64,000 nucleotides of DNA from Nocardia nova NBRC 15556 (GCF_001613005.1 NZ_BDBN01000012.1:1-64000); one strand, 5' to 3'. Numbered from the stretch's first letter, positions 51,918-61,961 are shown. The notes: generated by a model not told the origin, from the sequence alone. Translations and numbers: made by a program.

Positions 51918-52688
51918 ATGGGATATGCCGACGAACTGTTCGATCTGACCGGCAAGGTGGTTCTGGTCACCGGCGGCAGCCGCGGGCTGGGACGAGAGAT
52001 GGCCTTCGCCGCCGCGCACTGCGGTGCCGATGTGATCATCGCCAGTCGCAACTACGACAATTGCGTGGCGACCGCCGGGGAGATCGCGGAGAAGACCGGC
52101 CGCGCCGCCATGCCCTACGGCGTGCACATCGGTCGCTGGGATCAACTCGACGGGCTGGTCGACGCCTGCTACGACCGGTTCGGCCGGGTCGATGTCCTCA
52201 TCAACAATGCCGGAATGCAACCGGTGTACGACGATCTGCCCTCGGTGAGCGAGAAACTGTTCGACGCCATCATCGCCCTGAATCTCAAAGGGCCGTTTCG
52301 ATTGTCGGCACTCGTCGGCGAGCGCATGGTCGCGGCGGGCCGCGGATCCATCGTCAACGTCAGCTCCACCGGTTCCATCCGGCCGCGCCCGTCGATCGTG
52401 CCCTATGCCGCCGCCAAGGCAGGACTCAATGCCATGACCGAGGGTTTGGCCCTGGCCTTCGGCCCGGCCGTCCGAGTCAACACCCTGATGGCAGGGCCCT
52501 ACAGCACCGATGCCACGGCCGGATGGGATCTCGACAACCTCGCCCCGGACGACAACCCGTTCGCCGCCCACGCCCTCCAACGCATCGGCCGGCCCAGCGA
52601 AATCGTCGGAGCCGCACTGTTTCTCGCCTCCGACGCCTCCAGTTACACCACCGGATCGATCCTCCGCTCCGACGGCGGCATGCCGTAG
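51918..52688 (+). CDS. Short-chain dehydrogenase/reductase
   Basis: 256 residues. TGGSRGLGREM near 17-24, NNAG at about 98-101, catalytic YAAAKAGLNAM near 163, and Ser in VNVSSTGS. The C-terminal LFLASDASSYTTGSILRSDG is typical of FabG-like 3-oxoacyl/alcohol reductases. It follows the DapB-like gene by 5 nt and is probably in the same pathway. Confidence 0.88.
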   Translation: MGYADELFDLTGKVVLVTGGSRGLGREMAFAAAHCGADVIIASRNYDNCVATAGEIAEKTGRAAMPYGVHIGRWDQLDGLVDACYDRFGRVDVLINNAGMQPVYDDLPSVSEKLFDAIIALNLKGPFRLSALVGERMVAAGRGSIVNVSSTGSIRPRPSIVPYAAAKAGLNAMTEGLALAFGPAVRVNTLMAGPYSTDATAGWDLDNLAPDDNPFAAHALQRIGRPSEIVGAALFLASDASSYTTGSILRSDGGMP

Positions 52689-52696
52689 AGCCCCGT

Positions 52697-54811
52697 TCAG
52701 CGGCTCTGTTCCGACGTCGACGCGCTCGCGGCGACCGACGGCGCCGACGGTCCGGAATCGGCCGGCGCCTCTCGGATCCAGCGCCCCGGCCACCAGATTC
52801 CCGGACCGATCAGCGCGAACAACGCGGGTATCACCAGGGTTCGAATGACGAAGGTGTCGAGCAGGATTCCGACGCCGACCACGATGCCCAGCTGGGTCAG
52901 CGTGATCAGGGGCAGGACGCCGAGGACAGCGAACACCGCGGCCAGCACGATTCCGGCGCTGGTGATCACCCCGCCCGTGGAGCCGACCGCGCGGACGATG
53001 CCGCCGGTCACGCCGTGGCCCGGTGTCTCCTCGCGGGCACGGGTGACCAGGAAGATCGTGTAGTCGACGCCCAGCGCCACCAGGAACAGGAAGGCGAACA
53101 GCGGCACGTTGGTGTCCAATGCCGGAAAGCCGAACACGTAGGTGCTGAGCAGGCTTCCGATGCCCAGTGCGGCCAGGGCGCTGAGCACGGTGACCGCGAC
53201 CAGCAGGAACGCGGCCGGCACTGCCCGCAACAGCACCAGAAGTACCAGCAGGACGACCACCAGAACGAGCGGCATGATCACGAGCTGATCGCGCCGGGCC
53301 GCGTCCCGGGTGTCCAGGGCGACGGCATCGGAGCCGCCGACCAGCGCCTCGGCGCCGGGCACCGAGGACAGTGCGGTGCGCAGGCGACTGACATCGGCGA
53401 ATGCCGCCTCGGAGGCGGGTGGCGCGTCCAGGGTCACCGACCAGCGCGTCAACCCGTTGTCCGAGACGCCGGTCGGTATCGCGCGCACGACGCCGGGAGT
53501 GCTGTCGAGGGCCGACTGCACGGCCGGCGCGGCGTCGGTGCGCGCCAGCACGACCGCGGGATCGCTTGCGCCGGAGGAGAAATGCTCGCTCACCGCACGC
53601 AGGCCGTCGACCGATTCCGCCTGCACGCGGAACTGCTCGGACTGTGCGAGCCCGACATGGGCGAACGGAAGCGCGGCAGCACATGCGGCCGCGACGAGCA
53701 GAAAGACGCCGGCCACCACGCCGGGCCGCCGTACCACCTTCTCCGCGACGGTGTGCCAGGCGCCGGAGGTCGCGGTGTCATGGCCGTCGACACGAGGAAC
53801 GAACGGCCAGAACACCTTTCGACCGCACAGCGCCAGCGCCGGAGGCAGCGCGACGAGGACGAAGACCGCCGCGATCAGAAGCCCCACCGCCCCGAAGGCG
53901 CCCAGTCCGCGAGTGTTGGGCAGCAACGCGAGCAGCAGTATCAGCAGGGCCAGCACAACCGTCAGATTGCTGGCGAGCACCGCGGGCCCGGCTCGCCGAA
54001 CGGCGATCCGCAGCGCCGCCCGATGGTCCTCGGTCCGATACAACTCGTCGCGGTAGCGCGACACCAGCAGCAACGCATAATTCGTGCCGGCCCCGAAGAC
54101 CAGGACGCTGGTGATTCCCGCGGTCGAACCGTCGAACGTCAGACCGCTCACCTGGGCGAGGGCATTACCCGCCGCCGATGCGACGCGGTCGGCGACCGCC
54201 ACCACCGACAGCGGAATCAGCCACAGCACCGGCGAGCGATAGGTCGCTATCAGCAGCACCATCACCACGGCGGCGGTAACCGCGAGCAGCAGAGTGTTGG
54301 CGCCGGAGAAGGAATCGGCGATATCCGCGCCGAAGGCCGGGCCGCCGGTGATGCGCACCTGCAGGTCGGCGGGTGCGTCCGCACGCGCGGCCGTGCGCAA
54401 CTCGTCGATCCGGTCGGTCAAGGCGAAGCCGTTCAGCTCGGCCGGGATCGGCGTCTGGCCGAGTGCGGCGCGCTGGTCCGGCGACATCACGATCCCCGGC
54501 CCGCTCGCACCGGAACGTATCCGGGTCAGGGCCGCATCGGCCTGCGCTCGATCTTCCGGGGTGAGGACTGCCCCGTCGGCGCGCGTGACGATCAGGACCG
54601 CTGCCGCCGAATCCCCACCGGGGAACTGCCGCAACAAACGCTGTACCTGCGCGGATTCGGCGTCGTCGGGCAGCGAATTCGGCGCCGAGCCACCCGATTC
54701 GCCGCCACCGGACAAGCCGAGCACCGCGACGGCGGCGACCACCATGGCTACCAGGACGAGCCACCCTTTACGCCCGGAGACGATCTGCGCATATCGATCC
54801 CATCCGCCCAT
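52697..54811 (-). CDS. MMPL-family membrane transporter
   Basis: 704 residues from ATG 54811. Two RND-like halves of about six helices each (AVTAAVVMVLLIATYRSPVL, ILLDTFVIRTLVIPALFALI) separated by periplasmic loops with Ala/Asp-rich sequence (SLPDDAESAQVQRLLRQFPG). MMPL proteins export lipids, siderophores or drugs across the mycobacterial-type envelope. It is transcribed divergently from a MarR regulator; the operator at 54820-54838 sits directly before the start and the mRNA may be leaderless. Confidence 0.85.
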   Translation of the reverse strand: MGGWDRYAQIVSGRKGWLVLVAMVVAAVAVLGLSGGGESGGSAPNSLPDDAESAQVQRLLRQFPGGDSAAAVLIVTRADGAVLTPEDRAQADAALTRIRSGASGPGIVMSPDQRAALGQTPIPAELNGFALTDRIDELRTAARADAPADLQVRITGGPAFGADIADSFSGANTLLLAVTAAVVMVLLIATYRSPVLWLIPLSVVAVADRVASAAGNALAQVSGLTFDGSTAGITSVLVFGAGTNYALLLVSRYRDELYRTEDHRAALRIAVRRAGPAVLASNLTVVLALLILLLALLPNTRGLGAFGAVGLLIAAVFVLVALPPALALCGRKVFWPFVPRVDGHDTATSGAWHTVAEKVVRRPGVVAGVFLLVAAACAAALPFAHVGLAQSEQFRVQAESVDGLRAVSEHFSSGASDPAVVLARTDAAPAVQSALDSTPGVVRAIPTGVSDNGLTRWSVTLDAPPASEAAFADVSRLRTALSSVPGAEALVGGSDAVALDTRDAARRDQLVIMPLVLVVVLLVLLVLLRAVPAAFLLVAVTVLSALAALGIGSLLSTYVFGFPALDTNVPLFAFLFLVALGVDYTIFLVTRAREETPGHGVTGGIVRAVGSTGGVITSAGIVLAAVFAVLGVLPLITLTQLGIVVGVGILLDTFVIRTLVIPALFALIGPGIWWPGRWIREAPADSGPSAPSVAASASTSEQSR

Positions 54812-54819
54812 GCGCAAAC

Positions 54820-54838
54820 TATTTCAGAAACTGAAATA
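54820..54838. promoter_or_regulatory. MarR operator before the MMPL gene
   Basis: TATTTCAG-AAA-CTGAAATA, a perfect 8-3-8 palindrome. On the minus strand TTGCAA is followed 19 nt later by TAGTTT, a plausible promoter covering it. The divergent MarR gene starts at 54910. Confidence 0.62.
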
Positions 54839-54909
54839 ATTTGCAAAGGGTCGGGCTCCGAGCCGATACGCTGTGTGCACTGCGCGCAGGAACGAGAAGG
54901 GAGACAGAG

Positions 54910-55425
54910 GTGACCGAGAGTTCGATCGATGCGTCACCCACCGATCGCGACGAACTCGAGACGGCGATCGCCCGCGACATCCGCGCGCTCACCGCCGTCT
55001 CGGATCGGATCTCGCATCTCTTCGCACATTCGAACGAATTGCGCCCCAACGACTTCCGCGCGCTCATGCATATCGCCACCGCCGACGCGGAAGGAACGCC
55101 GCTCACCGCCGGAAGGCTCGGAACGCTGCTGGGCGTCTCTCCCGGCGCGATCACCTACCTGATCGAGCGCATGATCGAGTCGGGCCATATCGAACGCGAA
55201 CCCGACGACACCGACAAACGCCGGGTGCTGCTGCACTACAGCGATCACGGCATGAGCGTGGCCGCGGGATTCTTCACCCCGATCGGCATGCGCACCCGGA
55301 CCGCACTCGCCGGCCTGCCGGACGCCGACCTGCAAGCCACCCATCGCGTCCTGACCGCCATAGTCGGCGCCCTCCGCGACCACAGCGCGGCGATCACGTC
55401 CGAATCCGAGAAGCCGAACCGATAG
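54910..55425 (+). CDS. MarR-family regulator of the MMPL transporter
   Basis: 171 residues from GTG 54910 (GGGAG 6 nt upstream). HTH/wing: TAGRLGTLLGVSPGAITYLI, then EREPDDTDKRRVLLHY. It is divergent from the MMPL transporter and a perfect palindrome in between is its likely site. A classic arrangement of drug- or lipid-responsive efflux control. Confidence 0.86.
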   Translation: MTESSIDASPTDRDELETAIARDIRALTAVSDRISHLFAHSNELRPNDFRALMHIATADAEGTPLTAGRLGTLLGVSPGAITYLIERMIESGHIEREPDDTDKRRVLLHYSDHGMSVAAGFFTPIGMRTRTALAGLPDADLQATHRVLTAIVGALRDHSAAITSESEKPNR

Positions 55426-55549
55426 GCGTTCCGGCCCGGTCACAGCACCGCGTCGCGTAGGTCGTCCGACAGCCGCCCGGTAACAGTGCGCAGGTCGAGG
55501 CCATCGGGCGACCGGCCGGTTGCGTCTGCGCGCCCACGCTGGACGTACT

Positions 55550-56758
55550 GTGACCGACGTGGCGCCCGTAGCAACCCCGGAACCCCTGCCCGACTCCGCG
55601 GAGTTGGCGAGGGCGTGCGGGAGCGACATCGACCAGCTCACCGCCCGGCTCATGGCGGCCGTGTTCACCGACGATCCGGAGTGGACGGACTATTCGGCGG
55701 TGAGCCGAGCGGATCTGCGGGACGGATGCCGGCGGTTCCTGACACGGGTGCTGGAACTGCTCGCGGCGAAAGGGGCCGGCGCCGAACGAGACGATGTGGC
55801 CGCCGCGATCGGCCGGCAGCGCGCCGCGCAGGGCGTTCCGCTCGAGGCGATGCAGCGCACCTTCCGCCTGGGCGGGCGCATCGTGTGGGAAGCCCTGATG
55901 GATCGCGGCGGAGCGATGTCACCTGCCGATTTCCGCGAAATCGGGACTGCCATGTGGGCGGTGGTCGACGGGATGTCCTCGGCGCTGGTGACCTCCTATC
56001 GCGGTGCCGAACTCGATCGCGTTCGACGCGACGAACGCCGCCGCCACGCTCTGATCGAAGACGTCCTCTCCGGGCGCGGCCGCGATGCCGTCTTCGCCGC
56101 GCATGCGGCACGCGAACTCGACATCCCCGCCGGCGGCGACTACCTGGTGCTCGTGGCTCGCGGTGAACCGCAGCCGCTGCGGCCGGGGACCGAAAGCGCG
56201 TTGGCGGCCATGGGGATTCGCTCGGTCCGCCACGATCGCGGCGATCACACGGTCGGCATCGTCGCACTCGAACAGCATTCCCCGCAGCAGGCGGCGGAGG
56301 TGCTGGAACCGCTGGTTCTCGGACGCGCGGGCCTTTCTCCGGCGGTCGAGGGGTTGGCCGAGATCGACGTCGCCCACGCACTCGCCACGCTCGCACTGGA
56401 TACCGCGCCGCGAGGTCGCGACGCCACCCTCACCCGGCTGGACGATAACTACCCGGAAGCCCTGCTGGTGCGCGCGCCCGATCTGGCGCAGCGATTGGTG
56501 CAGCGATCACTGGGCCCGATCCTGGCGTTGCCCGCGAAGGAGCGCGACATCCTGCTGCACACGCTGACGGTGTGGCTGGCCCAGAACTGCTCGGCAGCCC
56601 ATGCCGCACCGCTGCTGCACTGCCACCGCAACACGGTCATCAACCGGCTTCAGCGCGCGACGACACTGCTCGGGCGCCCGCTGGAGGGCCCCCGCCACCA
56701 ACTCGAACTCTCCCTCGCGCTCACCGCCCGCGAACTGCTCGAACGCCCGGCCGGCTGA
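55550..56758 (+). CDS. PucR-family regulator
   Basis: 402 residues from GTG 55550. A helical N-terminal domain, the middle GGDYLVLVARGEPQ and DHTVGIVALEQ segments of a GGDEF-like PucR domain, and the C-terminal PucR HTH (CHRNTVINRLQRATTLLGRP). PucR proteins control purine or other catabolic operons. It lies directly upstream of the E3-E1-E2 operon, in the same direction, separated by a hairpin-rich gap, suggesting it activates or represses that operon. Confidence 0.82.
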   Translation: MTDVAPVATPEPLPDSAELARACGSDIDQLTARLMAAVFTDDPEWTDYSAVSRADLRDGCRRFLTRVLELLAAKGAGAERDDVAAAIGRQRAAQGVPLEAMQRTFRLGGRIVWEALMDRGGAMSPADFREIGTAMWAVVDGMSSALVTSYRGAELDRVRRDERRRHALIEDVLSGRGRDAVFAAHAARELDIPAGGDYLVLVARGEPQPLRPGTESALAAMGIRSVRHDRGDHTVGIVALEQHSPQQAAEVLEPLVLGRAGLSPAVEGLAEIDVAHALATLALDTAPRGRDATLTRLDDNYPEALLVRAPDLAQRLVQRSLGPILALPAKERDILLHTLTVWLAQNCSAAHAAPLLHCHRNTVINRLQRATTLLGRPLEGPRHQLELSLALTARELLERPAG

Positions 56759-56787
56759 GCCCTCGGCGCCGAGCAGCCGCGAGCGGA

Positions 56788-56840
56788 ATTGGGCGCAGCG
56801 CCCAATCCCGAGCCGCAATTCCTGGGCTTGCCGGGAATTG
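56788..56840 (+). promoter_or_regulatory. Two adjacent hairpins before the dehydrogenase operon
   Basis: ATTGGGCGC-A-GCGCCCAAT (56788-56806) is a perfect 19-bp palindrome; CAATTCC/GGAATTG (56816-56822 and 56834-56840) forms a second stem. They could be a terminator for the PucR gene or binding sites for PucR in the operon leader. Confidence 0.45.
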
Positions 56841-56932
56841 TCGGGCGTCGGCGCACGGATAAGACTCCACACCTGATGACCCACACCGCAACCGGATTCG
56901 GGTCGAACGATTCAGGACGAGGAGCACCACAA

Positions 56933-58387
56933 GTGCCGGAATTCGATCTCTTGATCATCGGCGGCGGGCCGGGCGGGTATGTCGCGGCGATCCGCGCCGC
57001 CCAGCGCGGCCTGCACGTCGCCGTGGTGGAAAAGGAACGCCCCGGCGGGGTGTGCCTGAACTGGGGGTGCATACCCACCAAGGCTATGCTGCGCTCGGCG
57101 GAGGTATTCGAAACACTCAGCACAGCAGCCGATTTCGGGGTCAACGCCGACAACGTTCGCTTCGACTTCGCCGCCGTCCGCCGGCGCAAGGACGGCATCG
57201 TCGCGGAGCTGACCGGCGGCGTGGCGGGGCTACTGAAGGCCAACGGCGTCACCGTGATCGAGGGCCATGCCCGCTTCACGGGACCGACCACCGTGGAGAT
57301 ATTCGAGCCCGGTCCCTCGCCGGTCTTCGCCGACGGGCCCCGCTACGGCGCCGCCCCGGCCGGCACCGCGAGCCGCACGGTGACGGCCACCGACGTGATC
57401 GTCGCTACCGGGGCCGTGCCCGCGCACCTGCCCGTTCCGGGCGCCGAGTTTCCGGGCGTGATCACCTCCGACGGCGCCTTCGGATTGTCCGAGGTGCCCG
57501 AGCGGCTCGTCGTCATCGGTGGCAGCGCGGTCGGCGCCGAGTGGGCGGGGCTGTTCGCCACCTTCGGCGCGGACGTGACGATCGTGGAGATGCAGGATCG
57601 CCTGGTCCCGTCGGAGGACAAGGAGATCGGCGCCGCGCTGGGCCGTGCGTTCATTAAACGCGGCGTCAGCGTGCTGACCGGATGCACCGTCACCGGCATC
57701 GAGCAGAGTGGCGAGGCGCTGACGGTCGACGTCGACGGCGCGACGACTCGGAAAGTCCAGGCCGACGTCGTGCTCGTCGGCGTGGGCCGTCGTCCCAACA
57801 CCGCCGATCTCGACCTGAAGTACGCCGGAATCGACACCGACGCACGGGGATTCATCACCGTCGACGGCCGGCTGCGGACCACCGCCGAGCATGTCTACGC
57901 CATCGGCGATGTCACTGGCAGAGCCCTGCTGGCGCACGTGGCGTCCCATCAGGGCCTCACCGCCGCCGACGTGATCGCCGGACACGACGCCCGCATCGAC
58001 TACACCGTGATCCCCGCGGCGACGTTCACCCATCCGGAGATCGCGAGCGTCGGCCTGACCGAGGACGCGGCGCGCGCCGGCGGCCACGAGGTGATCACCG
58101 CGAAATTCCCGTTCGCCGCACTCGGACGAGCCAAGGCGCTCGGCGAGACCGAGGGCTTCTGCAAGATCGTGGCCGGGGCACGCCATCGGGAAGTACTCGG
58201 CGTGCACATCATCGGGCCCTCGGCCAGTGACCTGATCGCCGAAGGCGCACTGGCGATCTCGCTCGAAGCGACACTCGACGAACTCGCCGACACCATCCAC
58301 GCCCACCCCACCCTCGGCGAGATCGGTATGGAAACAGCCCTGACCGGGCTCGGCCTGCCGATACACACCGCGCCGCGTTCACGTTGA
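56933..58387 (+). CDS. lpdA: Dihydrolipoyl dehydrogenase (E3)
   Basis: 484 residues from GTG 56933 (GAGGAG about 9 nt upstream; an ATG at 56876 lacks one). FAD site LLIIGGGPGGYVAAIRA, redox cysteines 41 and 46 in GGVCLNWGCIPTKAML, NAD site RLVVIGGSAVGAEWAGLFAT, and the C-terminal catalytic His in IHAHPTLGE. It re-oxidises the lipoamide of the E2 subunit. First gene of the four-gene operon E3-E1alpha-E1beta-E2. Confidence 0.9.
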   Translation: MPEFDLLIIGGGPGGYVAAIRAAQRGLHVAVVEKERPGGVCLNWGCIPTKAMLRSAEVFETLSTAADFGVNADNVRFDFAAVRRRKDGIVAELTGGVAGLLKANGVTVIEGHARFTGPTTVEIFEPGPSPVFADGPRYGAAPAGTASRTVTATDVIVATGAVPAHLPVPGAEFPGVITSDGAFGLSEVPERLVVIGGSAVGAEWAGLFATFGADVTIVEMQDRLVPSEDKEIGAALGRAFIKRGVSVLTGCTVTGIEQSGEALTVDVDGATTRKVQADVVLVGVGRRPNTADLDLKYAGIDTDARGFITVDGRLRTTAEHVYAIGDVTGRALLAHVASHQGLTAADVIAGHDARIDYTVIPAATFTHPEIASVGLTEDAARAGGHEVITAKFPFAALGRAKALGETEGFCKIVAGARHREVLGVHIIGPSASDLIAEGALAISLEATLDELADTIHAHPTLGEIGMETALTGLGLPIHTAPRSR

Positions 58388-58398
58388 GGAGCACCACC

Positions 58399-59574
58399 GT
58401 GACCACCACAACCCCGCAGCAGGCCACCCGCACCTCGGCCCGCCGCGCACCGAAGCGACCGGCCGTGTCGACCGCGCCGGAGCAAGCTCGATCCGCAGCG
58501 AGCGATTCTCTGCCGGCCGATCGAACCGCCACGCAGACAGCATCATTCGAGTCCCGTGTGGCGGCCGAGCATCCCGATACGCTGCGAAAGCTGTATCGCG
58601 ACATGCTGTTCGTGCGCCGGTTCGAGGAGCGCACCGCACAGAGCTATCAGCAGGCCCGGATCGGCGGCTACTGCCACCTCAACCTCGGTGAGGAGGCCAC
58701 CGTGGTCGGCCTCGGCGCGGCGATGCGCCCCACCGACTACCTGTTCACCAACTACCGCGAACACGGCTACGCCCTCGCCAAGGGCATCGCGCCCGGCCGG
58801 GTCATGGCCGAGCTGTACGGCCGCTCCACCGGCACCTCCAAAGGGTGGGGCGGATCGATGCACATGTACGACACCGAGACTCGGCTGCTCGGCGGCTACG
58901 CCATCGTCGGCGGCCAGGTACCCCTCGCCGTCGGCGCCGCACTGGCGATCGACTACCGCGGCGGCGACGATGTCGTCGTCTGCCAAATGGGTGAGGGCAC
59001 AACGAATATCGGCGCCTTCCACGAATCGCTCAACCTCGCCGCACTGTGGAATCTGCCGATCGTCTTCCTGGTGGTCAACAACCAGACCGGCATGGGCACC
59101 ACAGTGGAGAAGTCCTCCGCCGAACCCGATCTGTGGAAACGCGCCGCCGCCTATCGCATGCGCGGTGAACGCGTCGACGGCACCGACGTCCTCGCCGTCC
59201 GCGACACCGCCAGGGATCTCATCGACACCGCACGCCGCGACGGCCGGCCGGCACTGCTGGAGGCGGTCAGCCACCGGCTGAAAGGCCACTCGGTGGTCGA
59301 CCCCGCGAAATACCGCACCGAGGAAACCGTGACGGCCGCACGATCCCACGACCCCATCGAGATCTGGAAGACCGCGCTACTGAAAGCCGGTGCGCTGAAC
59401 GACGATTCGGCCGCCGCCCTGGACGCGGAGGTCCTCGCCGAGGTCGCCGCCGCCGTCGAGTTCGCCGACACCAGCCCGCACCCGCAGCCGTCGAGCCTGT
59501 TCGACTACACCTACGCCACCCCGGTGCCCGGCGATTCCCGCCGCCTGCCCGCCGACCCGCTCTTCACCGCCTGA
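58399..59574 (+). CDS. pdhA: Pyruvate (or 2-oxoacid/acetoin) dehydrogenase E1 alpha
   Basis: 391 residues from GTG 58399 (GAGGAG about 8 nt upstream). An N-terminal Ala/Thr-rich extension of about 50 residues, then RDMLFVRRFEERTAQSYQQA, the phosphorylation-loop-like YCHLNLGEEA, and the thiamine-diphosphate motif QMGEGTTNIGAFHES...NN. GEG replaces the more common GDG. The family includes pyruvate, branched-chain 2-oxoacid and acetoin dehydrogenases; the substrate cannot be fixed from this alone, but the general fit is to pyruvate. Confidence 0.85.
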   Translation: MTTTTPQQATRTSARRAPKRPAVSTAPEQARSAASDSLPADRTATQTASFESRVAAEHPDTLRKLYRDMLFVRRFEERTAQSYQQARIGGYCHLNLGEEATVVGLGAAMRPTDYLFTNYREHGYALAKGIAPGRVMAELYGRSTGTSKGWGGSMHMYDTETRLLGGYAIVGGQVPLAVGAALAIDYRGGDDVVVCQMGEGTTNIGAFHESLNLAALWNLPIVFLVVNNQTGMGTTVEKSSAEPDLWKRAAAYRMRGERVDGTDVLAVRDTARDLIDTARRDGRPALLEAVSHRLKGHSVVDPAKYRTEETVTAARSHDPIEIWKTALLKAGALNDDSAAALDAEVLAEVAAAVEFADTSPHPQPSSLFDYTYATPVPGDSRRLPADPLFTA

Positions 59575-59584
59575 GGACCGCCCC

Positions 59585-60577
59585 GTGCCTGTCATGACCT
59601 ACCGCGAAGCGCTGCGCGAAACCCTGCGCGAGGAAATGCGCCGCGACGACGACATCTTCCTGATCGGCGAGGAGATCGGCGTCTTCGAAGGCTCCTACAA
59701 GATCACCGCCGGACTGCTGAACGAATTCGGCGAGCAGCGCGTCCGCGACACTCCCATCGCCGAGGAAGGATTCGTCGGCGCGGCCATCGGCGCCGCCATG
59801 CTCGGTCTACGCCCGATCGTCGAGATCATGACGATCAACTTCTCCCTGCTCGCCCTCGACCAGATCGTCAATCACGCCGCCAAGATCTACGGCATGTTCG
59901 GTGGGCAGACCAGCGTGCCGATGGTCATCCGCACCCCCGGCGGCGGCGGACAACAACTCGGCGCCACCCACTCCCAGAACATCGAGCTCTACTACGCGTT
60001 CGTTCCCGGCCTCAAGGTCGTGGCACCCAGTACCCCGGCCGACGCCCGCGCCCTGCTCAAAGCCGCGATCGATGACGACGACCCGGTGCTGTTCCTCGAG
60101 AACCTGTCGCTCTACAACACCAAAGGCGAAGTACCGCAGGACCTTCCGCCCGCACAGATCGGCAAGGCCGCCGTCACCCGCGAAGGCACCGACATCACCC
60201 TCATCGGCTACTCCCGCATGGCCACCGTCTGCACCCAGGTCGCGGACGAGCTTGCCGCCGAGGGCATCTCCGCCGAGGTGATCGACCTGCGCAGCCTGCG
60301 CCCGCTCGACCGCGACACCCTCGTCCGCTCGGTCCGCAAGACCGGCTGCGCGGTCATCGGTGAGGACGACTGGCTCACCTACGGCATCGGCGCCGAAATC
60401 GCGGCATCGATCTCCGACGGCGCCTTCGACTATCTCGACGCTCCCGTGCGCCGCGTCGCCATGGCCGAAGTGCCGCTCCCCTACGCCAAGCCGCTGGAGA
60501 AGCTGGCCCTGCCGTCCGTCGAATCGCTCTACACCGCCGCCGTCGAAACCCTTGCGGCCGTGGGCAAGCGACGCTGA
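59585..60577 (+). CDS. pdhB: Dehydrogenase E1 beta subunit
   Basis: 330 residues from GTG 59585, 10 nt after the E1 alpha stop. Typical E1 beta motifs: DIFLIGEEIGVFEGSYKITA, RDTPIAEEGFVGAAIGAAM and NHAAKIYGMFGGQ. It forms the alpha2beta2 decarboxylase with E1 alpha. The C-terminal transketolase domain is complete. Confidence 0.9.
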   Translation: MPVMTYREALRETLREEMRRDDDIFLIGEEIGVFEGSYKITAGLLNEFGEQRVRDTPIAEEGFVGAAIGAAMLGLRPIVEIMTINFSLLALDQIVNHAAKIYGMFGGQTSVPMVIRTPGGGGQQLGATHSQNIELYYAFVPGLKVVAPSTPADARALLKAAIDDDDPVLFLENLSLYNTKGEVPQDLPPAQIGKAAVTREGTDITLIGYSRMATVCTQVADELAAEGISAEVIDLRSLRPLDRDTLVRSVRKTGCAVIGEDDWLTYGIGAEIAASISDGAFDYLDAPVRRVAMAEVPLPYAKPLEKLALPSVESLYTAAVETLAAVGKRR

Positions 60578-60589
60578 GAGGAAAGACCG

Positions 60590-61918
60590 TTGTCCGAAAT
60601 CACCATGCCCCGCCTCTCCGACACCATGGAAGACGGCGTCGTCGCCAACTGGCTCAAACAGGTCGGTGACACCGTCACCCGCGGCGAAGTGCTCGCCGAA
60701 ATCGAGACCGACAAAGCCCTGATGGAACTCGAGGCCTACGACGACGGCGTCCTCGAACACATCATCGCCGCACCCGGAACGCGGGTTCCGATCGGCGAGC
60801 CCATCGCCATTCTCGGCGACGGCAGCGGGACCGCCGCCGCACCCGCACCGTCATCTGCGCCTGTTCCGCAGACCCAGCCCGCATCGGCACGGCAGAGCAT
60901 CGAGCAGCAGCCGGAACCGGCCGACATCGCATCGAAACGACGGCAGACCGCGCCACAGCCCGGCCCGTCCCCTGCCGACGCGGCGCCAGCGGGGTCTGTT
61001 GCGTCCTCCGCCGCAGATACCGTCCGCCGCAAATCCTCACCGCTGGCGCGCAAGATCGCGCAGGAACTCGGTGTCGACATCGCGACCGTCACCGGGACCG
61101 GCCCCGGCGGACGCATCACCCGACTCGATGTCGAAAATGCGCATGCGGCAGGCACTTCCGACGACGTGCACGCTGTCGCCGCATCGGAAACCTCGGAACC
61201 GGGCACCCCCGGCATCTCGGCCTCCGGCGACTACGACGAGATCCCCCTGACCACCATCCAACGCGTCTCCGCCACCCGCCTCACCGAGAGCAAACAGCAG
61301 GCGCCACACATCTATCTGACCAGCGCCGTCGACGTCACCGAACTCCTGGCCTTCCGCGCCCGGATCAACGAGTCACTCGCCGACACCGGGGCCGGCAAGG
61401 TCAGCGTCAACGATCTGCTGGTCAAAGCCGTCGCCACCGCACTACGCGCCAACCCCGCCGTCAACGTCTCCTTCGCCGGCGACACCCTGCGCCGCCACCA
61501 CGGCATCCACCTCGGCGTCGCCGTCGCCACCCCCGCCGGCCTGCTCGTCCCCGTCATCCGCGACGCCGACCGCAAACCCGTCTCGGCCATCGCCGCCGAA
61601 ACCCGCGACAAAGCCGAACGCGCCCGCGACCGCAAACTCCGCGCCGAGGAAATGACCGGCGGCACCTTCACCATCTCCAACCTCGGCATGTACGGCATCG
61701 AACACTTCACCGCCGTCATCAACCCGCCCGAAGCCGCCATCCTCGCCATCGGCGCCGCCACCGACGAACTCCGCCTCGACGGCGACGAAGTCGTGAGCCG
61801 AAAGATTATGCGCGTCACCATGTCCGCCGACCACCGCGCCATCGACGGAGCCGTCGCCGCCCAATTCCTCGCCCAACTGAAAGAGCTGATCGAACACCCA
61901 CTGCGCATCGTGATGTGA
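60590..61918 (+). CDS. pdhC: Dihydrolipoamide acyltransferase (E2)
   Basis: 442 residues from TTG 60590. One lipoyl domain (lipoylated Lys 42 in [12 protein letters not shown]), a Pro/Ala/Ser linker, a peripheral-subunit-binding domain ([20 protein letters not shown]) and a catalytic domain ending with [14 protein letters not shown] (HxxxDG). The complete E3-E1-E2 set implies a functional complex. A 9-bp stem hairpin follows at 61927. Confidence 0.9.
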   Translation: MSEITMPRLSDTMEDGVVANWLKQVGDTVTRGEVLAEIETDKALMELEAYDDGVLEHIIAAPGTRVPIGEPIAILGDGSGTAAAPAPSSAPVPQTQPASARQSIEQQPEPADIASKRRQTAPQPGPSPADAAPAGSVASSAADTVRRKSSPLARKIAQELGVDIATVTGTGPGGRITRLDVENAHAAGTSDDVHAVAASETSEPGTPGISASGDYDEIPLTTIQRVSATRLTESKQQAPHIYLTSAVDVTELLAFRARINESLADTGAGKVSVNDLLVKAVATALRANPAVNVSFAGDTLRRHHGIHLGVAVATPAGLLVPVIRDADRKPVSAIAAETRDKAERARDRKLRAEEMTGGTFTISNLGMYGIEHFTAVINPPEAAILAIGAATDELRLDGDEVVSRKIMRVTMSADHRAIDGAVAAQFLAQLKELIEHPLRIVM

Positions 61919-61926
61919 GGCCGGTG

Positions 61927-61961
61927 CGGCGTGGGCAGGCGGCGGAGGCTCCCCCACGCCG
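61927..61961 (+). terminator. Hairpin terminator after the dehydrogenase operon
   Basis: CGGCGTGGG paired with CCCACGCCG (9 bp, perfect) around a 17-nt loop, starting 9 nt past the E2 stop. Confidence 0.5.
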
